In this document: positions 38,202 through 50,360 of the stretch, piece after piece | Position numbering within the stretch: the stretch's first letter is position 1 | How the letters are laid out: each line of letters opens with the position of its first letter | NCBI RefSeq assembly: GCF_019320115.1 | Contig: NC_089581.1 | Location: 11,223,707-11,287,706 of the forward strand | Reading direction: 5' to 3' | DNA length: 64,000 nucleotides | Origin: Miscanthus floridulus | Lineage: Eukaryota; Streptophyta; Magnoliopsida; Poales; Poaceae | The notes under the pieces: generated by a model | Seen by the model: only the letters and a program-made list of their open reading frames with translations | Database searches by the model: none | Told to the model about the DNA's origin: nothing | Translations under genes and position numbers: made by a program

Positions 38202-38960
38202 TTGGGAATGATGTGCTTTCCTGTCATAAAGAAAAAATAACAAGGATGAGGATGACAAACAAAACATAGCTGACACAATTACTTTTCCTAACATACAAGC
38301 CGTTACACAACTTAATTTTGGGCCAGTTCATCTGCTGCTGATGGATCTAGTTGCACACGGCACTGTAGATTGATTTAAGCTGGGCAAAATGCATAGACCT
38401 TTGAGAAGGATACACTTCTGGAAGGGAACCGTAAATACTGGCACCTAGAGCATTACATTTGCGATCCAGCAGCCTAAGGAATAGGTACAATAGATGTGTG
38501 GTGATCCTATGCACCTTTTGTTCAGCTAAGCATGTGGATTATTGTGGGAGCCTTCATAATTTCGTGAGCAGATCTAGGTCACCTAGCAGCATCAACAGAA
38601 GATGTGGTTTTGTGTTGCCAATTCTAAGCCAACTTTATGGGATCGAATAGAGTGACCGTTTACCATAAACTCGACTCTGGATCCGTGCTTTGTCAAAATC
38701 AATGATAAATAGCGAATTTCAGAGATGAACAGTGCAGGATCAAATAGCCAAATAGCTTTTAAGTTAGAGTTTGGGAGCCCAGTTTCGCACAGCAGGCAGG
38801 GAAGATAAGGGGCGGGAATACCTGGTGGGTGCTCGGCGCCGGCGAAGAGACTGACCAAGGCCTCGGCACCTGCCGTAGGGCGGCGGCGGACAAAGGCGTA
38901 GAGAGAGAGAGAGAGAGAGCACGGGGACCGTGCCACCGTGGTGAAGGACGACGGATGCGA
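38202..38960 (-). promoter_or_regulatory. Split 5' leader of DPMS3 with an upstream ORF and a (GA)n tract
   Basis: The leader exon spans 38822 to about 38960 and the second leader piece is 38202-38220. An ATG at 38936 opens a 45-codon frame (MARSPCSLSLSL...) that crosses the splice and stops at a TGA overlapping the DPMS3 ATG as ATGA. A (GA)n/(CT)n run lies at about 38907-38927. Whether transcription starts upstream of 38936 cannot be read from the sequence. Confidence 0.5.
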
Positions 38961-39958
38961 TGGCGGCGTACTGGAGGGGAGTTTTTTTTTTGGAGGGGGA
39001 GTTGATATACTGTAGAGACCTAATTTTAAACTGAGCCGTAGAGATCTAACTTTAAACTGAGTTTAATGAGACGAGCTGAAGTCAAAAAAATCATTCAGAT
39101 TTTAGCTTATTTTTATTTTGAAAGATGAAAGAAAAGCGATGTCAATCAGAGTAATAATTTCTAAACGAGGGAAGATCCAAAGATCCTGGTCGCTGGGAGA
39201 AATCTGAATAAATCTGGAGGAATTTGGGAGAGCCTAAACAGTGTTTTCAACCGGCTACGGTGAATTCCGGAGGAATTTTGCACCAGCCGAATGCCCCCGC
39301 AGTCGTTTTTTTCTTTCTTCGTGCTGAAGGGCTCTGACATGCCCAGTAAAGTCGTCTATCTTCAGCCTGTTCGCTTGCTCGTAAACGATCGTAAATTTTC
39401 AACCGGAAACAGTGTTTTTCTCTCACACCAAACCAGCCAGCAGTAAATAATCCACGATACGATACGGCCTCCCGGCTGCTTATCAATCCGCCTCTAAAAC
39501 CCCGCGTGATCATAATTCATAAGACGTTAGAGATATACATTATTATACACCTTCATCCGATTTTTAGTTAGACTAACACTCTTTTTAAGACGGCAGAGGT
39601 TGTATTTGTTATGCTTAAGGGCTCGTTCGGTTCTGCATGAATACACTCAGGAATTGTTCCAGCTGATCAAAGGCTATATAAATTAGCCAAGCAATTCGGT
39701 AAGAAATCGTTCCAGGGAAGGATTCCCTAACAATCTGAACAAGCCCTAAACGTTTTCTTCGCAGGTCTCCAGAATCTCAGTAGCAAATTCGCCTCCAATA
39801 AAAACTATCAAAAATGAATTTTCGAAAACTGATTCACACGACAAACAGAAAATTTATTGTTTGGAAGCTAACATTTCAAAAATCCTTGCTTCCAAAATTG
39901 TAGCCTCTAGAAAGCAGTAAAATAGGTCAGTGTTCGGAACTATCAGGTCCATTTCTTC
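38961..39958. other. Intergenic region between DPMS3 and TYW1
   Basis: No gene recognised. It contains a short MITE (39619-39746) and the probable 3' UTR of TYW1 next to 39958. The segment at about 39380-39480 resembles a common dispersed grass repeat, but I cannot fix its ends. Confidence 0.45.
39619..39746. mobile_element. Small MITE, PIF/Harbinger (Tourist)-like, 128 bp
   Basis: Terminal inverted repeats GGGCTCGTTCGG and, from the other end, GGGCTTGTTCAG. TAA flanks both sides (39616-39618 and 39747-39749), the 3-bp target duplication typical of PIF/Harbinger. Confidence 0.65.
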
Positions 39959-42900
39959 TCAAGAAGATAAATTTCTGTGCGCAGTAGTTCCATGGCGCCT
40001 TTCCTTCTTGAAACGAGATTGATCCGGATCGAATCCACCTTCCTCTGCACCATAGACAGCCCATGAGGGCGTCATGGCCATGTAATCTCGGCTCTTGAAA
40101 GGCTTTCCGGATGTCACCTGTATTGGCAAATGGATATCTGTAAGTCAGAGGGGATTATCTGCTTCGCTGTGCCACAATCTGTTCAGGAAGCTCACCAGTT
40201 CATGGAAACGATCATAATCTATCCAGGTATGCCATTTGCCGTTGATCTTGAACTTACCTACCTTTGCAAGTAGGACACAGCATGAATGAGCATGCTCACA
40301 CGCTACTTCGTATACACCATTGCTATTTGATGCCAAAACCTCGGAGAATTCCTTTACATCAGAGTGCCAAGGTACATTTTCCATTGTCAACTTTGAAGTC
40401 ACTGACCTGTATGCATCATCATAAACATGAGCAAGCCAGCAAACAAAAAGGCCAAGCTATAATCTGCACGCAAGAAAATAAAATGGCACTTACGAGCCAC
40501 AGTATGTTACACCCTTGATTTCAATGAAATCGGGCTGGCCAAGATCTAGCAGTTTCGCATATGCATCTATCTCTTCTGCATTCCAGCCTTTAACCAGTGT
40601 AAGTCGGTAAACCGTTCTTTGATCTTTTTCATGAAGGGACTTGAGTGAATCCTAGTGAGGCGCCAAAGCAGATGATGAACATAAATACAATTAGTATTGG
40701 TAGATCTCAGTCCCAATGAACATTTGAAATCTTCTAGAACTATACCAGGAAACGCTCCCAGAAGTCTGAAAATAGTGGCCTATCAATAGCCTTCAAGCTC
40801 TCCTTTGTAGCTGCATCCACACTGACATACAACTGCAAACATATTGATATGATTGTCAGTATTCTTCAGAAGTTGTTGCATTTTGAGATACAAAGATCTA
40901 GTGCATGAAGATATTGTCAGTCATTCAGACTGTTGAGCATGTGACCTGAGTGATTGGTTTCAATGCCTTAATCTTTTCAGGAAATTGAGCATTTGTAACC
41001 AGAAACGTAGATATGTGTCTTCGGTGTAGCTCATCCACAAGAGCATTTATCTCAGGGTACATTATTGGTTCACCAACCAGAGATAACGCACAGTGCCTAG
41101 GTGACAGACCCTCTTCAAGTTTTTCTGGCTTTACCCCTGAAAATGCACGAAGCAGCATTCTTAGCTAATAAACACTATATAGTGCAGTCACATGATAATG
41201 GAGATCATTCTGGATCTGAACAGTATCCATGTCAAAAACAGCAATGCCTAGGTTGGTTGATGTAAAACATAAGTGTTGCCAAGCTTTAATAATAATAACA
41301 ATAATAAAAGGCTGTGCGTTATGATTCCTATAATCTACCGTAAGCTGCTTCCTGTTATAACACACAAAAAATCCTGTTTATGGAAGGAAAATTTCAGGTA
41401 CTTGGAATGATCATGGTCCAACCTGCCCTGGACTTATTATTTGGGCAGTGCAGTATGATACACAGTGTACTGCAAGTGATCACTCATGACTCATGTATTA
41501 ACACATATAGGAGAATGTACGCACCTGGTACGCCTTTCATTTGCTTAACCATCTTAGTATGCTGGTCAATTGCAGCATTCACAATGTCAAGGGGGTCATC
41601 CATCTTCCATTTCCAACTCTTTCCAACAGGATTTGTGTGATGTCTCCAACAAAATACACATTTATTTGCACAAGCCAAACTTGGGGTTGCTTCCATGCAT
41701 CTGCCAAATGATCATATGAAGTTATAAACAGAAAGTAACAGTCAAGGCTGCCATATGTTTTCACAAAATACAATACCTAAGCAACAAATATTTACAAACT
41801 GAGATCAATAACAGGAGTAATTGCAAAGTGGAGCCATCCAATTTACTAGTGCTGCAAAACACTGTTGCATAATCAAACTACAAAAGGTTTCACCTGTGAC
41901 TTTCTATGCCATAAAATGAGTGCTTATAACACCCTCCACGGCCTCGCAGCTGCGACTTAGTCCATCTACAAATCTTCACTCCACTATGAGAACCAATAAT
42001 TTTGTAACCCTGCCACATACACAGAGAGGATAGATTATTACACTATACAAAATATAGTAAAAGTGTAGAACAGACACATAAATAATAAAATAAGAAGCAG
42101 AGTAGAAGCATACATCAGCTGAAGGTAATAATTAAAATACTAAACATTCACTAAGTATGCCTCCTACATCACGTAAGGAAAACACAATTGCACGACAGCA
42201 ACCAGAGTGTTCACCAACAAAAGTCTGCATCACTACGAATTATCCTAAAGGTTTAATAAGAAGCATCTAAATAATGTCAATTACCTTCTTTTCCAATACC
42301 ATCATACTAAGGACAACTAACTACTGTACAGAAAACATTCACTCCATTAGTGCTAGTAAGATAGTTGGATGGAGCTCCTAAAGGGAACTACTTCTGCAGT
42401 TATAGTAATTATTAACAAATTTTCATCAATCCTTAATAAACTAGCTGAAGGGCAGGCCTGGTGCAGTGGTGAGAGCTGTCTCACTGAGTCACCAGGTCGC
42501 GGGTTCGAAGCAGCCTCTCTGCAGATTTTGCGGGGGGAAGGCTTGCCTCGGTTTTTTCCTTCCCCAGACCCTACTCATGTGGGAGCCTCCGGCACTGGGT
42601 CTGCCCTTAATAAACTAGCTAAAATAAAATTGCTCCATTTCTGTGATCCGTCCCAGGAACATAACTGCATATATAGACCACAAATGAATAAAATTTGTGC
42701 GATATGCCAGTCACACAACTATATATCGATTGAGCATAACTTCAGGAGCCTTCCAATATAGGCTGGAGATTTCAACTTTCAAGTACCCAACAGCTTCTGC
42801 AGTCCAACTAAAATGTGCAATGCAGACCACACATAATAAAATGTAAGAAATGCTCACTTGCTTCTCCAAGCTCGTCCTAATGATTGGTGTGACCATGTCC

Positions 42901-43748
42901 TTTACACCGTTCTGCGCTCCATTAGCCAGAACACCCTCCAAATTCCCATTCGCCGGAACACCCTCCAAATTCCCATTCTTCCTCCTTGCCGGTGCTTTCC
43001 CAGCAATATCTTCCATGTCAACCTCCCCATCCACCATCTCCTCCTCATCGTCATCATCCCAATCCTCCCCTTCCAACTCCAACTCATCAAGGCCATTGCT
43101 TTTTTCATTAGCCCCATAACCAACCTCCTCGCCCTTCACCACCCTCAGCACCCTCCAACTCCAGTCCTCGAACACCGCTTCGAGATCCCCGCCATCCATG
43201 TCGCCCTCCCCGAGAGGGACCACTTCAACAGCGCCGAGCGCGCGCAACCACCGCGAGAAGCTCCTCGCGGCGGCGTTGAAGGTCTCCCCATAGGCCCGGG
43301 ACCCAACCCCGAAGACGGCGAAGCGGAGACCGGAGAGGAGGAGCGCCCCCGCGCGGAAGTCAGCGGCGGACTCTTCAAGCCAGCGCGAAAGGAAGGCCGC
43401 AGAAGGAGGCGGCGCGCCGCCGTCGTGAGTGGGGATGACGAGCAAGAGGAGCGGTACGGAGGGAAGGTCGTCGGGGTCAAAGGTGGCAGCGTCGGTGGCG
43501 CGGACAGGGAAACCGGCATCGGCGGTCAGTCGGGCGGAGAGACGCTCAGCGAGGGTTTTGGAGGTGCCGGTGGCAGAGGCGTAGAGAAGGGTAGGAGTGG
43601 CAGTGCGGGCGTGGGCTGTAGCTGGGGAGGGTTTGCGGCGGAGGCTGAGGGATTTGTAGAGGAAGAAGAGGGAGGAAGAGGAGAGGAGCACGAAGAGAGC
43701 GAGGTGGGAGGTGGTGGAGGCGGTGGTCGCCGCCGGGAAGGGAGGCAT
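39959..43748 (-). CDS. TYW1: TYW1 homologue, tRNA 4-demethylwyosine synthase (662 aa, 8 exons)
   Basis: Coding exons are 42858..43748, 41894..42009, 41525..41700, 40946..41136, 40746..40832, 40494..40651, 40196..40406 and 39959..40117. All have GT/AG borders and join in frame to 662 codons. TYW1 condenses N1-methylguanosine-37 of tRNA-Phe with pyruvate to form the wyosine ring. The N-terminus has a hydrophobic segment (about residues 13-31), so it may be ER-anchored. A flavodoxin domain follows (YASATGTSKTLAERL, FGVGSRAYG), then an acidic linker. The radical-SAM domain has CANKCVFC (Cys346, Cys350, Cys353; the CX3CX2C cluster ligands), and SLVGEPIMYPEI and the C-terminal SKLTMENVPWH motif are also present. 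A SINE sits in intron 1 and a foldback transposon begins 65 bp upstream of the ATG. The reading frame is intact. Confidence 0.95.
42447..42605 (+). mobile_element. tRNA-derived SINE in TYW1 intron 1 (159 bp)
   Basis: A box GTGCAGTGGTGAGAGC and B box GGTCGCGGGTTCGAAGC. The tail has CCTTCCCCAGACCC and ends CACTGGGTCTGCCC. It is flanked by a perfect 15-bp target duplication, CTTAATAAACTAGCT (42432-42446 and 42606-42620). It lies antisense to TYW1 and away from the splice sites. Confidence 0.92.
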
Positions 43749-43812
43749 CGCGGCGGTGGTGTGTGCGAGGTCGGACAGGTTCGGGCCTTTGGGTATTTAG
43801 GGTTTTGGAATC
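43749..43812 (-). promoter_or_regulatory. Remaining native TYW1 upstream sequence
   Basis: Only 64 bp lie between the TYW1 start codon and the foldback element, so the 5' UTR start or the promoter must lie within or beyond the element. Confidence 0.5.
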
Positions 43813-44784
43813 GGAAAAAATCCAAGTTACCTCTCAACTTTCGCGACGTTTTTTCTTCCTAAACTCCGAAATCGAACAAAAATATCTCTCTCAACTTTTA
43901 AAACCCCTTCATCTTACTTCCTGGCCCTATTATAAACAGTTTTAAAAACGGTTTTGTTTTTTTTTTCTTTTTTATTTATTTCAACTAAATTTTTAAAAAA
44001 TCATAGTAAATTATAAAAAAATCATAAAATTAAAAATCTAAGTTTGTTGAACTCCACATGAGTAAATCTACACAGTAAATATATAACACGACATGCTTAG
44101 TACAAAGTTTTTTTTGTTGTAGTTTTAGATCTATGTTTTTATATAATTAATTGAAATAATTTATAGCTTTAGTTTCTATGGTCCAATTATGATGAAATTT
44201 TTATGGTGGATTAATTACTATATGATTGAACTATAATGAAAATTTCATACTCATTCGATGATGTATAACTTAGTTATAGATTTATTTATATTTAACAATC
44301 ATAAACCTAAATAAAATATATAATTAAGTTATACATGATCCAAAGAGTATGAAATTTTTACTACAGTTTAAGCATACAATAATTAGCACATCATAAAAAT
44401 TTCACTATAATTGGACCATAGAACTGCGGCTATGAATTATTTTATTTAATTACAGAAAAGCATAGATCTAAAGCCACAACAAAAACTTTGTACTAAAGCA
44501 TACCATATTATATATTCACTGTATAGATATACTCATGTGGAGTCCAACAAAATTGAATTTTCCATTTTATGATTTTTCTGTGATGTACTATGATTTTTCA
44601 AAAATTTAGTCGGAATAAATAAAAAAGAAAAAGACAAAACCGCCTTCAAAACTGCTTATAATAGGACCAGGGAGGTAAGATGAACGCTTTTAAAAGTTGA
44701 GGGATGTGTTTTGCCCTATTTTGAAGTTTGGAGAGGAAAAACTGACTTTCACGAAAGTTGATGGAGGTAACGTGGACTTTTTCC
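43813..44784. mobile_element. Long-inverted-repeat foldback transposon (972 bp), probably Mutator-type
   Basis: The two halves, about 43813-44275 and 44325-44784, are inverted copies of each other over nearly their whole length. For example, the left end reads GGAAAAAATCCAAGTTACCT and the right end, reversed, GGAAAAAGTCCACGTTACCT. The flanks are TTTGGAATC (43804-43812) and TTTGGAATT (44785-44793), a 9-bp duplication with one mismatch, which fits Mutator-like elements. No coding capacity. It would form a long hairpin if transcribed. Confidence 0.85.
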
Positions 44785-44793
44785 TTTGGAATT

Positions 44794-45691
44794 TGGAAGC
44801 TTAGCTTTGGGCCTCGGTGGGCTGGGCCGCTTCCATGCTCGTCTTCAAAGAAACACTGAAATATCCTCAAAGACGCCTAGCATCCAAAAAAAAAATTCCT
44901 CAAAAACGCCAAATTGATAGTATTACGGTCATCGTGCCAATTCAAGCTTGGGTGTTCGATTGTGTGCGCAACTATTGTGCAAATATTATTTGAGCAACAG
45001 TGATAATCCTGTCATCCGTCAATCGTACCTAATCATTAGGACCGATGTTCCCCCATAAGTCGCCCTGGTTCCTGTAGAATCAGGATTTACTCTGACCACT
45101 GAATATCACCAATTCATCATGCATCTAAATGGTCATGCCACGCGCATTTTCTGAAGGTTCATGCGGTACAATACTTGGTTTTTCTGGTACAAAATTAAGA
45201 TCAGAAGTGTAGAACAGCTCAAATGAGAGCAAAATACACATTGGGAACTCTTTTGCTGTTTGCTCACAATTTACACTGAGAAAGTTCATGTATTGAATCT
45301 TTACAGATTGTTGCAACTTACAACGCCACCAAGCAGTTAATTCAGTGGCAATCTTTACATATATTGTTACATTTTCAAACAACAAGAAGCAATCTTGTAT
45401 CTCGTACAACCCTGTTTATGGAATCGAAGAGTCTTTTTCTCTGAAACTAGAGCTGGTCGTCTTGGATGCTGCTTCAAAAGAATTGATCAATGTAACGCCA
45501 ACCACAACCAACCATTGAACTGGGCTTAAACTACCCGACAGAGATGTGGTGAGCATATTGTGATGAGTAACGAATGAACAAATATTGTACATCTACCCCA
45601 GATTCACAAAATGATGGTATCACACAACCCGGGGAAATGGACAGCAGTATAGTGCAAAAATTGGTATGCTCCTTGTGATTCTGAGATCAGC
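44794..45691. other. Region between the foldback element and the PMT28-like gene; no gene recognised
   Basis: The part next to 45691 is probably 3' UTR of the PMT28-like gene. The frame at 45125-45409 on the minus strand has no family motif and I do not call it. Confidence 0.5.
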
Positions 45692-47211
45692 TTATGGACG
45701 CCATGTTGTTTTCTTCACAGACATGATGCCCTCCTTGTCCTTTCTGAAGGTCATGACAATTTCCCAATGCAGTGATTTCAAGATTGTCTCCAATGGGTCA
45801 AGGATCTCGAGTTTATCCCGGATGATAGCCCAACCTCCAGGCCTCAAAATCCGGTCCATCTCAACAACAATTGAGACAGGTTGCTTACATCTACAACACA
45901 AGAAAAGGCATATCAAGAGTTGCACTTGATTATAGTACAATGGCCTTTTTTTTCTTCTGGTAACAGAAATAAACCTCATCCCCAGATGTGACTTAGTTGG
46001 GTACTAAACAATTTATTGTAAAGTAGATGTTGTGATCCAAGAAAAACAGTGATTCAGAAAAAAATCATAATACCAGAACAAGACAATGAATTCCCTATTT
46101 TGAGTGTGAAACTGCACCAAATTATATGAAGTCAGAGAAAGGCTAGTCTTTTCGATGCCATACCTGATCTTCAGGCGTGAGAATAAATGGTCAGCATGTA
46201 AAAGATCATAGGACCTTGGATATGTACTAAATGGTTCACACCAATCATGATACACACCGATCAGGCCACGCCCATAGATTATGGGTAGGGTGTCTGCATC
46301 ATGCACAGGAATAACATTCATGACCCAAACCTTTTTAGATGCCAGTGCAGCTGCAAATCTGCAAGAAAACAATCATCGGCTTTTTCAATACATTTATTTT
46401 AACATTTCAAAAAAAATGTATTATGAAGTACAAATGTACAATGCAGGTTTTTAGAGAAATCCTATTTAGTATTCAGAATTAGAAAAGGAGATTTATTATA
46501 CCCTCCAAATACAGCCCTCATATCCATTACGTTACGGATATTTGACCAGTCAATGCCCAATCCATCCAGATAAGATTTCTCAACAACAGCCTTCCAATGG
46601 TTATGATCAGAAGCCACCCTTGTTTGTGTGTCCCCAAGCCACTCGGGGAAACTCTCGAGCCTCTTGGGCCACTCCTCAGGCCAGTCACTGCCTCTTTCTT
46701 CGATACCAACTGGTGCTTTGTGCAGGCAATGTTTGATATGAGTATACCTAAAAAGGCAAGATCAACTTATTGGTGTATGAACCAAAAGTGAATTATCTGG
46801 GAAAACATTGGAGTAATCCTAGACCCAGCATAGTGATGTAGCCCAAGTATACATGATCCAACTCACCATGCACTAGCTTTGTTCTGCTCTTCCTTGCAAA
46901 ATGGAGGATCTTTTTTTGCTCTCAGATCATATACCTCATTTGAGGCTGGTCGCTGAAATATCTTCACTCCAGCCTCGCTGACATCATCACTATTGTAAGC
47001 TATTGCATTCCAACAAAGCGCAGTCATTGAAGCTGATATTCCTGAAAAGGAAAAAAACGAAAACGGGGAACATGAATAGGCAGAAAGAAACATGAACCAG
47101 TTTATAAGGGTTTTTTAGATGCAGTTTATAATTTAGAACAGCACAGGAACTAACACTTACTATAATTTACAATGGCGTAAATACTTATGTTATTCTATCA
47201 TACCTTCTTCA

Positions 47212-47313
47212 GCTATTCACGTGCCTGAACCTTGATTGTTTCTGTTGGGTTTCAACTCTAGCCTACCCCAACTTGTTTGGGACTTAAAGGCTTTGTTGTT
47301 GTTGTTGTTGTTG
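47212..47313 (+). mobile_element. 5'-truncated LINE tail (RTE-like) in intron 4 of the PMT28-like gene
   Basis: A 102-bp fragment containing CTACCCCAACTTGTTTGGGA and ending in a (TTG)n run, the typical 3' end of a common grass LINE. It is flanked by a perfect 21-bp target duplication at 47191-47211 and 47314-47334. The right-hand copy covers the exon 4 donor site (see findings). Confidence 0.85.
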
Positions 47314-49012
47314 TATTCTATCATACCTTCTTCACTCTCCAAGTCAGCACTTTTGCTTGATATGATGAAGTATCCGCCTGGACGAAGAATTCTATTTATC
47401 TCTAGGAGAAGTTTTCCACCTAAACCATAGAATACACAATATCGTTCAACATACAAGTAGATACTTGAATTATGATCTAAAGAAAGGAATAAAGGAACAC
47501 ATATTTACCATTAGAATGCCATGGTATATTGCATTCACCGCAGTGAATAGCATCAAATGCACCACTAGGGAAGGGTAATCTTCGTGATCCCAAACTGCCA
47601 ACTGTTGCAGGGATGCCACGTTCAAGGGCAACTTGTGCAAGGTCTGTTTGGTAATTTGTAAGGCCTAAAGATAGCGTTATCACATCTTTCTCGAGTAGAG
47701 CAATACCAAAGCCAGCGCTTTTGCATCCAACATCCAATATTATGCGTATATTTTTACCCCAGTCAATGTCAGGAGCCATCTGAATGACAAACAAAGTAAT
47801 GTGCAGATTGTGTAATGGTAGTATAATATGTCTGAACGATTACTGAAACTAAACACATGTGTAGCTCAAAATACAAATAAGATTCAATCAAAAAGTTCAT
47901 TGTGCCTTTGATGTTTTATATAGGAGAACTAAACCTTGGGGTTCATAACAATTTTCAGTAGCGCACTGAGTGCAGTGTTGAATTTGCTCAAGATGGTGCA
48001 GCCTTATAGCAATCACCATCCAGGAATCAGCACGTATCAATAGAGAAAATTTACGAGAGAATTGAGCATGATTTTCCGAGGTAGACACTCCAATGGTGAA
48101 GGCAATCAAAACATGTCACAACTAGCCATCAATCACATACAACGTGGCAAGTGGCATGGGCAATCCAAGAAGAGCATTAACTATGTTCAGTTGTGCAACT
48201 ATTTTCATGTTCTCGTTTCTAATCTCATACCTTCGCTAAAGATAGGTCCAACTTAATTATGCAATCCAACATACAATGTGCAGAAACTATTTAAATGCTC
48301 TTTAACTCTTTCTGAATACAAGTAGCTCGTGTCTGATCCAAATGTGAATATTTGACTATTACCTCATCAATTGATTCAACATAATGCCTTGCGCTACCTT
48401 TGAACTCCCATTGGTCTGGTGGGAACATCAAGTACTCGTCGCTGTGATTCAGCCAGTTGTGGCCCTTAAGGGCAGTCCCAATGCAGACTTCACCATGGAG
48501 TCTATCTCAATTAATTACAGTGCCACGTAAGCATTTTGCTGACATGACAAGTAATTTAATGAAGAAAGAGAGTAAAAAAACAAGAAACGAAGTCTAATTT
48601 CGACTTCGAGTCGTCGTCCGCATCGAGGCGGTGGACTCCGCTTCGACCTCGCGATGGGTGGAGGAGGATCGAGTCCTCAGATCCCGTACGCGCATGCCGC
48701 CGCCAACGCAGTCATCCCGCGCGCAAGGCCTCTCCCGCGCGCGCCAAGGCCTCTCCCGCGCGCCAGCCCTCTCCCGCCCGCGAGCTCCTCCAGTTTTCTC
48801 GTGCGCGCCAACATCGCAGCGCGCCAAATCGCCATCGCCGCCCACCATCTTCCGCGCCAAATCTCCATCCCGCGAGCTCAAGGGAAGACAAATCGAGCGC
48901 CCCCAAACTCCACACCACACCGGTAGGCATCCCTCGCCCAGTTGCCCATGACCTAGCATCCCTCTCCTCCCAACAGCGAAATCCCAAATCCATACCCAAA
49001 TCTCGATTCAGG

Positions 49013-50360
49013 ATGAACAAACTAACGAAGTCCAATTCCCGGCGAGGTAGTGGTGTCCGTGGAACCCGATCTCCCTCTGTTCCGGTTGCAGGTGGTTCTG
49101 CAACTCGGAGCCATGCCACTGGCGGCGTTGCAAGAGCGGGTGCTGCGGTGGATACTGAATGGTAAAGCAAAAATTTCCCTCGAGAGTACATAGGAGGGTT
49201 AATTAAGCTGATCATGGCATACTGTTGCAGGTTATACCCACTAGGAGGGTTCTCAAATTTTCTGCAGTCCAACACATTTGCTAACCATCCAAATGGAAAT
49301 AAAAATTTTCACTTTGTTGGTGCTGGAATGAGTCAGTCTTCACCAATTGACCTAGGTAGTACAAGAACTCCCTCTCCAGCAGAGCAAACTCATGAACAAG
49401 GTGATGATTTAGATGTGCAAGAAGATGAAACAATTAACGTCGATGATGATTCTAGAACCGAGAAGCGTCTGAATTGGAATGTCCCTGATGACATAAGATT
49501 GGTAGGTTGAAACCAAGCTATCTCCATTCACACTAGAAGACTAACAGTTGCCTTTTTTTTAATTATGATCTGTTTTGTTGTTTCTGTAGGCCTCTGCTTG
49601 GTTGCGTTGTTCGAAGGACCCAGTAGATGGAAATGACAAGAAGTCAGATGCTTATTGGCAAGATGTTACCAACGAATACAACAAGACCGCAGAAAGTGGC
49701 CGTAAGAGGAACAAAAACCAACTGAAAATACGTTGGGATCGTTCTAAGAAGCCATTAACGGATTTTCATGGAGTTTGGATTAATGCCAGTAGAGTGTGGC
49801 AAAGTGGGATGAGTGATGATCAATTGATTGATAAAGCATTAGAGCAGTGGGCCGGCCAAAATGATGGTAAGGCCTTCCATCTGCAGCATATGTGGAAGGT
49901 ACTACGTGGTCAACAGAAGTGGTCAGCGTATCTTGCTAGGTTAAAGAAGCAACAGGAAAAGAGTCCGAAGGCTAATGGAGCTCATTTGGTGAATTTGGAA
50001 TTAGATGGAGAAAAGCGGCCTCCGGGACATAAGAAAGCAAAAAAAGAACAAAATGGCAAAAAGAATTCATCTGATGCTTTGGCTGAATTTAGTCGACAGT
50101 TTGAGAAGTTCATTGAAGCAACCAAGAAGAGCAAGGAAGACAGAGAAAAGATGGCTGAAATTCAGCAAAGCTTGGGTGATAAGAAGATTGAAGCAGCTAG
50201 ACTTAACAGTGAAGCCGCTCATGAACAAACTAAGGGTAAAATGCTAGAAACTTACACACAGCTGCTGCTTGCACCTACTGATCAGCTTAGTGAAGATGCT
50301 AAGGCTGAGAGAAAATTGGCACTGGAGAGCCTGAGACTTGCTTTGTTTCCTAAGGAGTGA
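49013..50360 (+). CDS. PIF/Harbinger ORF1 protein (Myb/SANT-like, 396 aa)
   Basis: Exons 49013..49161, 49231..49501 and 49590..50360 have GT/AG borders and join in frame. The start is ATG 49013 (MNKLTKSNSRR), though a later start is possible. The middle region holds a trihelix-like DNA-binding domain (NWNVPDDIRL, ASAWLRCSKDPVDG, AYWQDVTNEYN, WDRSKKPLTDFHGVW). A Lys-rich nuclear-localisation-like stretch (RPPGHKKAKKEQNGKK) and a C-terminal coiled coil with many Lys, Glu and Gln follow. In this superfamily ORF1 binds the transposon ends and helps bring the transposase to the nucleus. No stop is seen. Confidence 0.85.

Noticed and set aside
42455..42525. Possible tRNA gene in TYW1 intron 1
   Set aside because: Boxes A and B belong to a SINE with a perfect 15-bp target duplication.
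42858..43862. A 334-codon plus-strand frame
   Set aside because: It is antisense to TYW1 exon 1, low-complexity (Gly/Arg/Glu), and mirrors the real coding strand.
45125..45409. 94-codon minus-strand frame downstream of the PMT28-like gene
   Set aside because: No recognisable domain and ordinary composition; it most likely lies in the 3' UTR or flank.
48594..49275. Frames of 90-187 codons at the left end of the PIF/Harbinger element
   Set aside because: Arg/Ala-rich repeats (GCGCGCC-type) open on both strands. The real ORF1 exons start at 49013 in a different frame.
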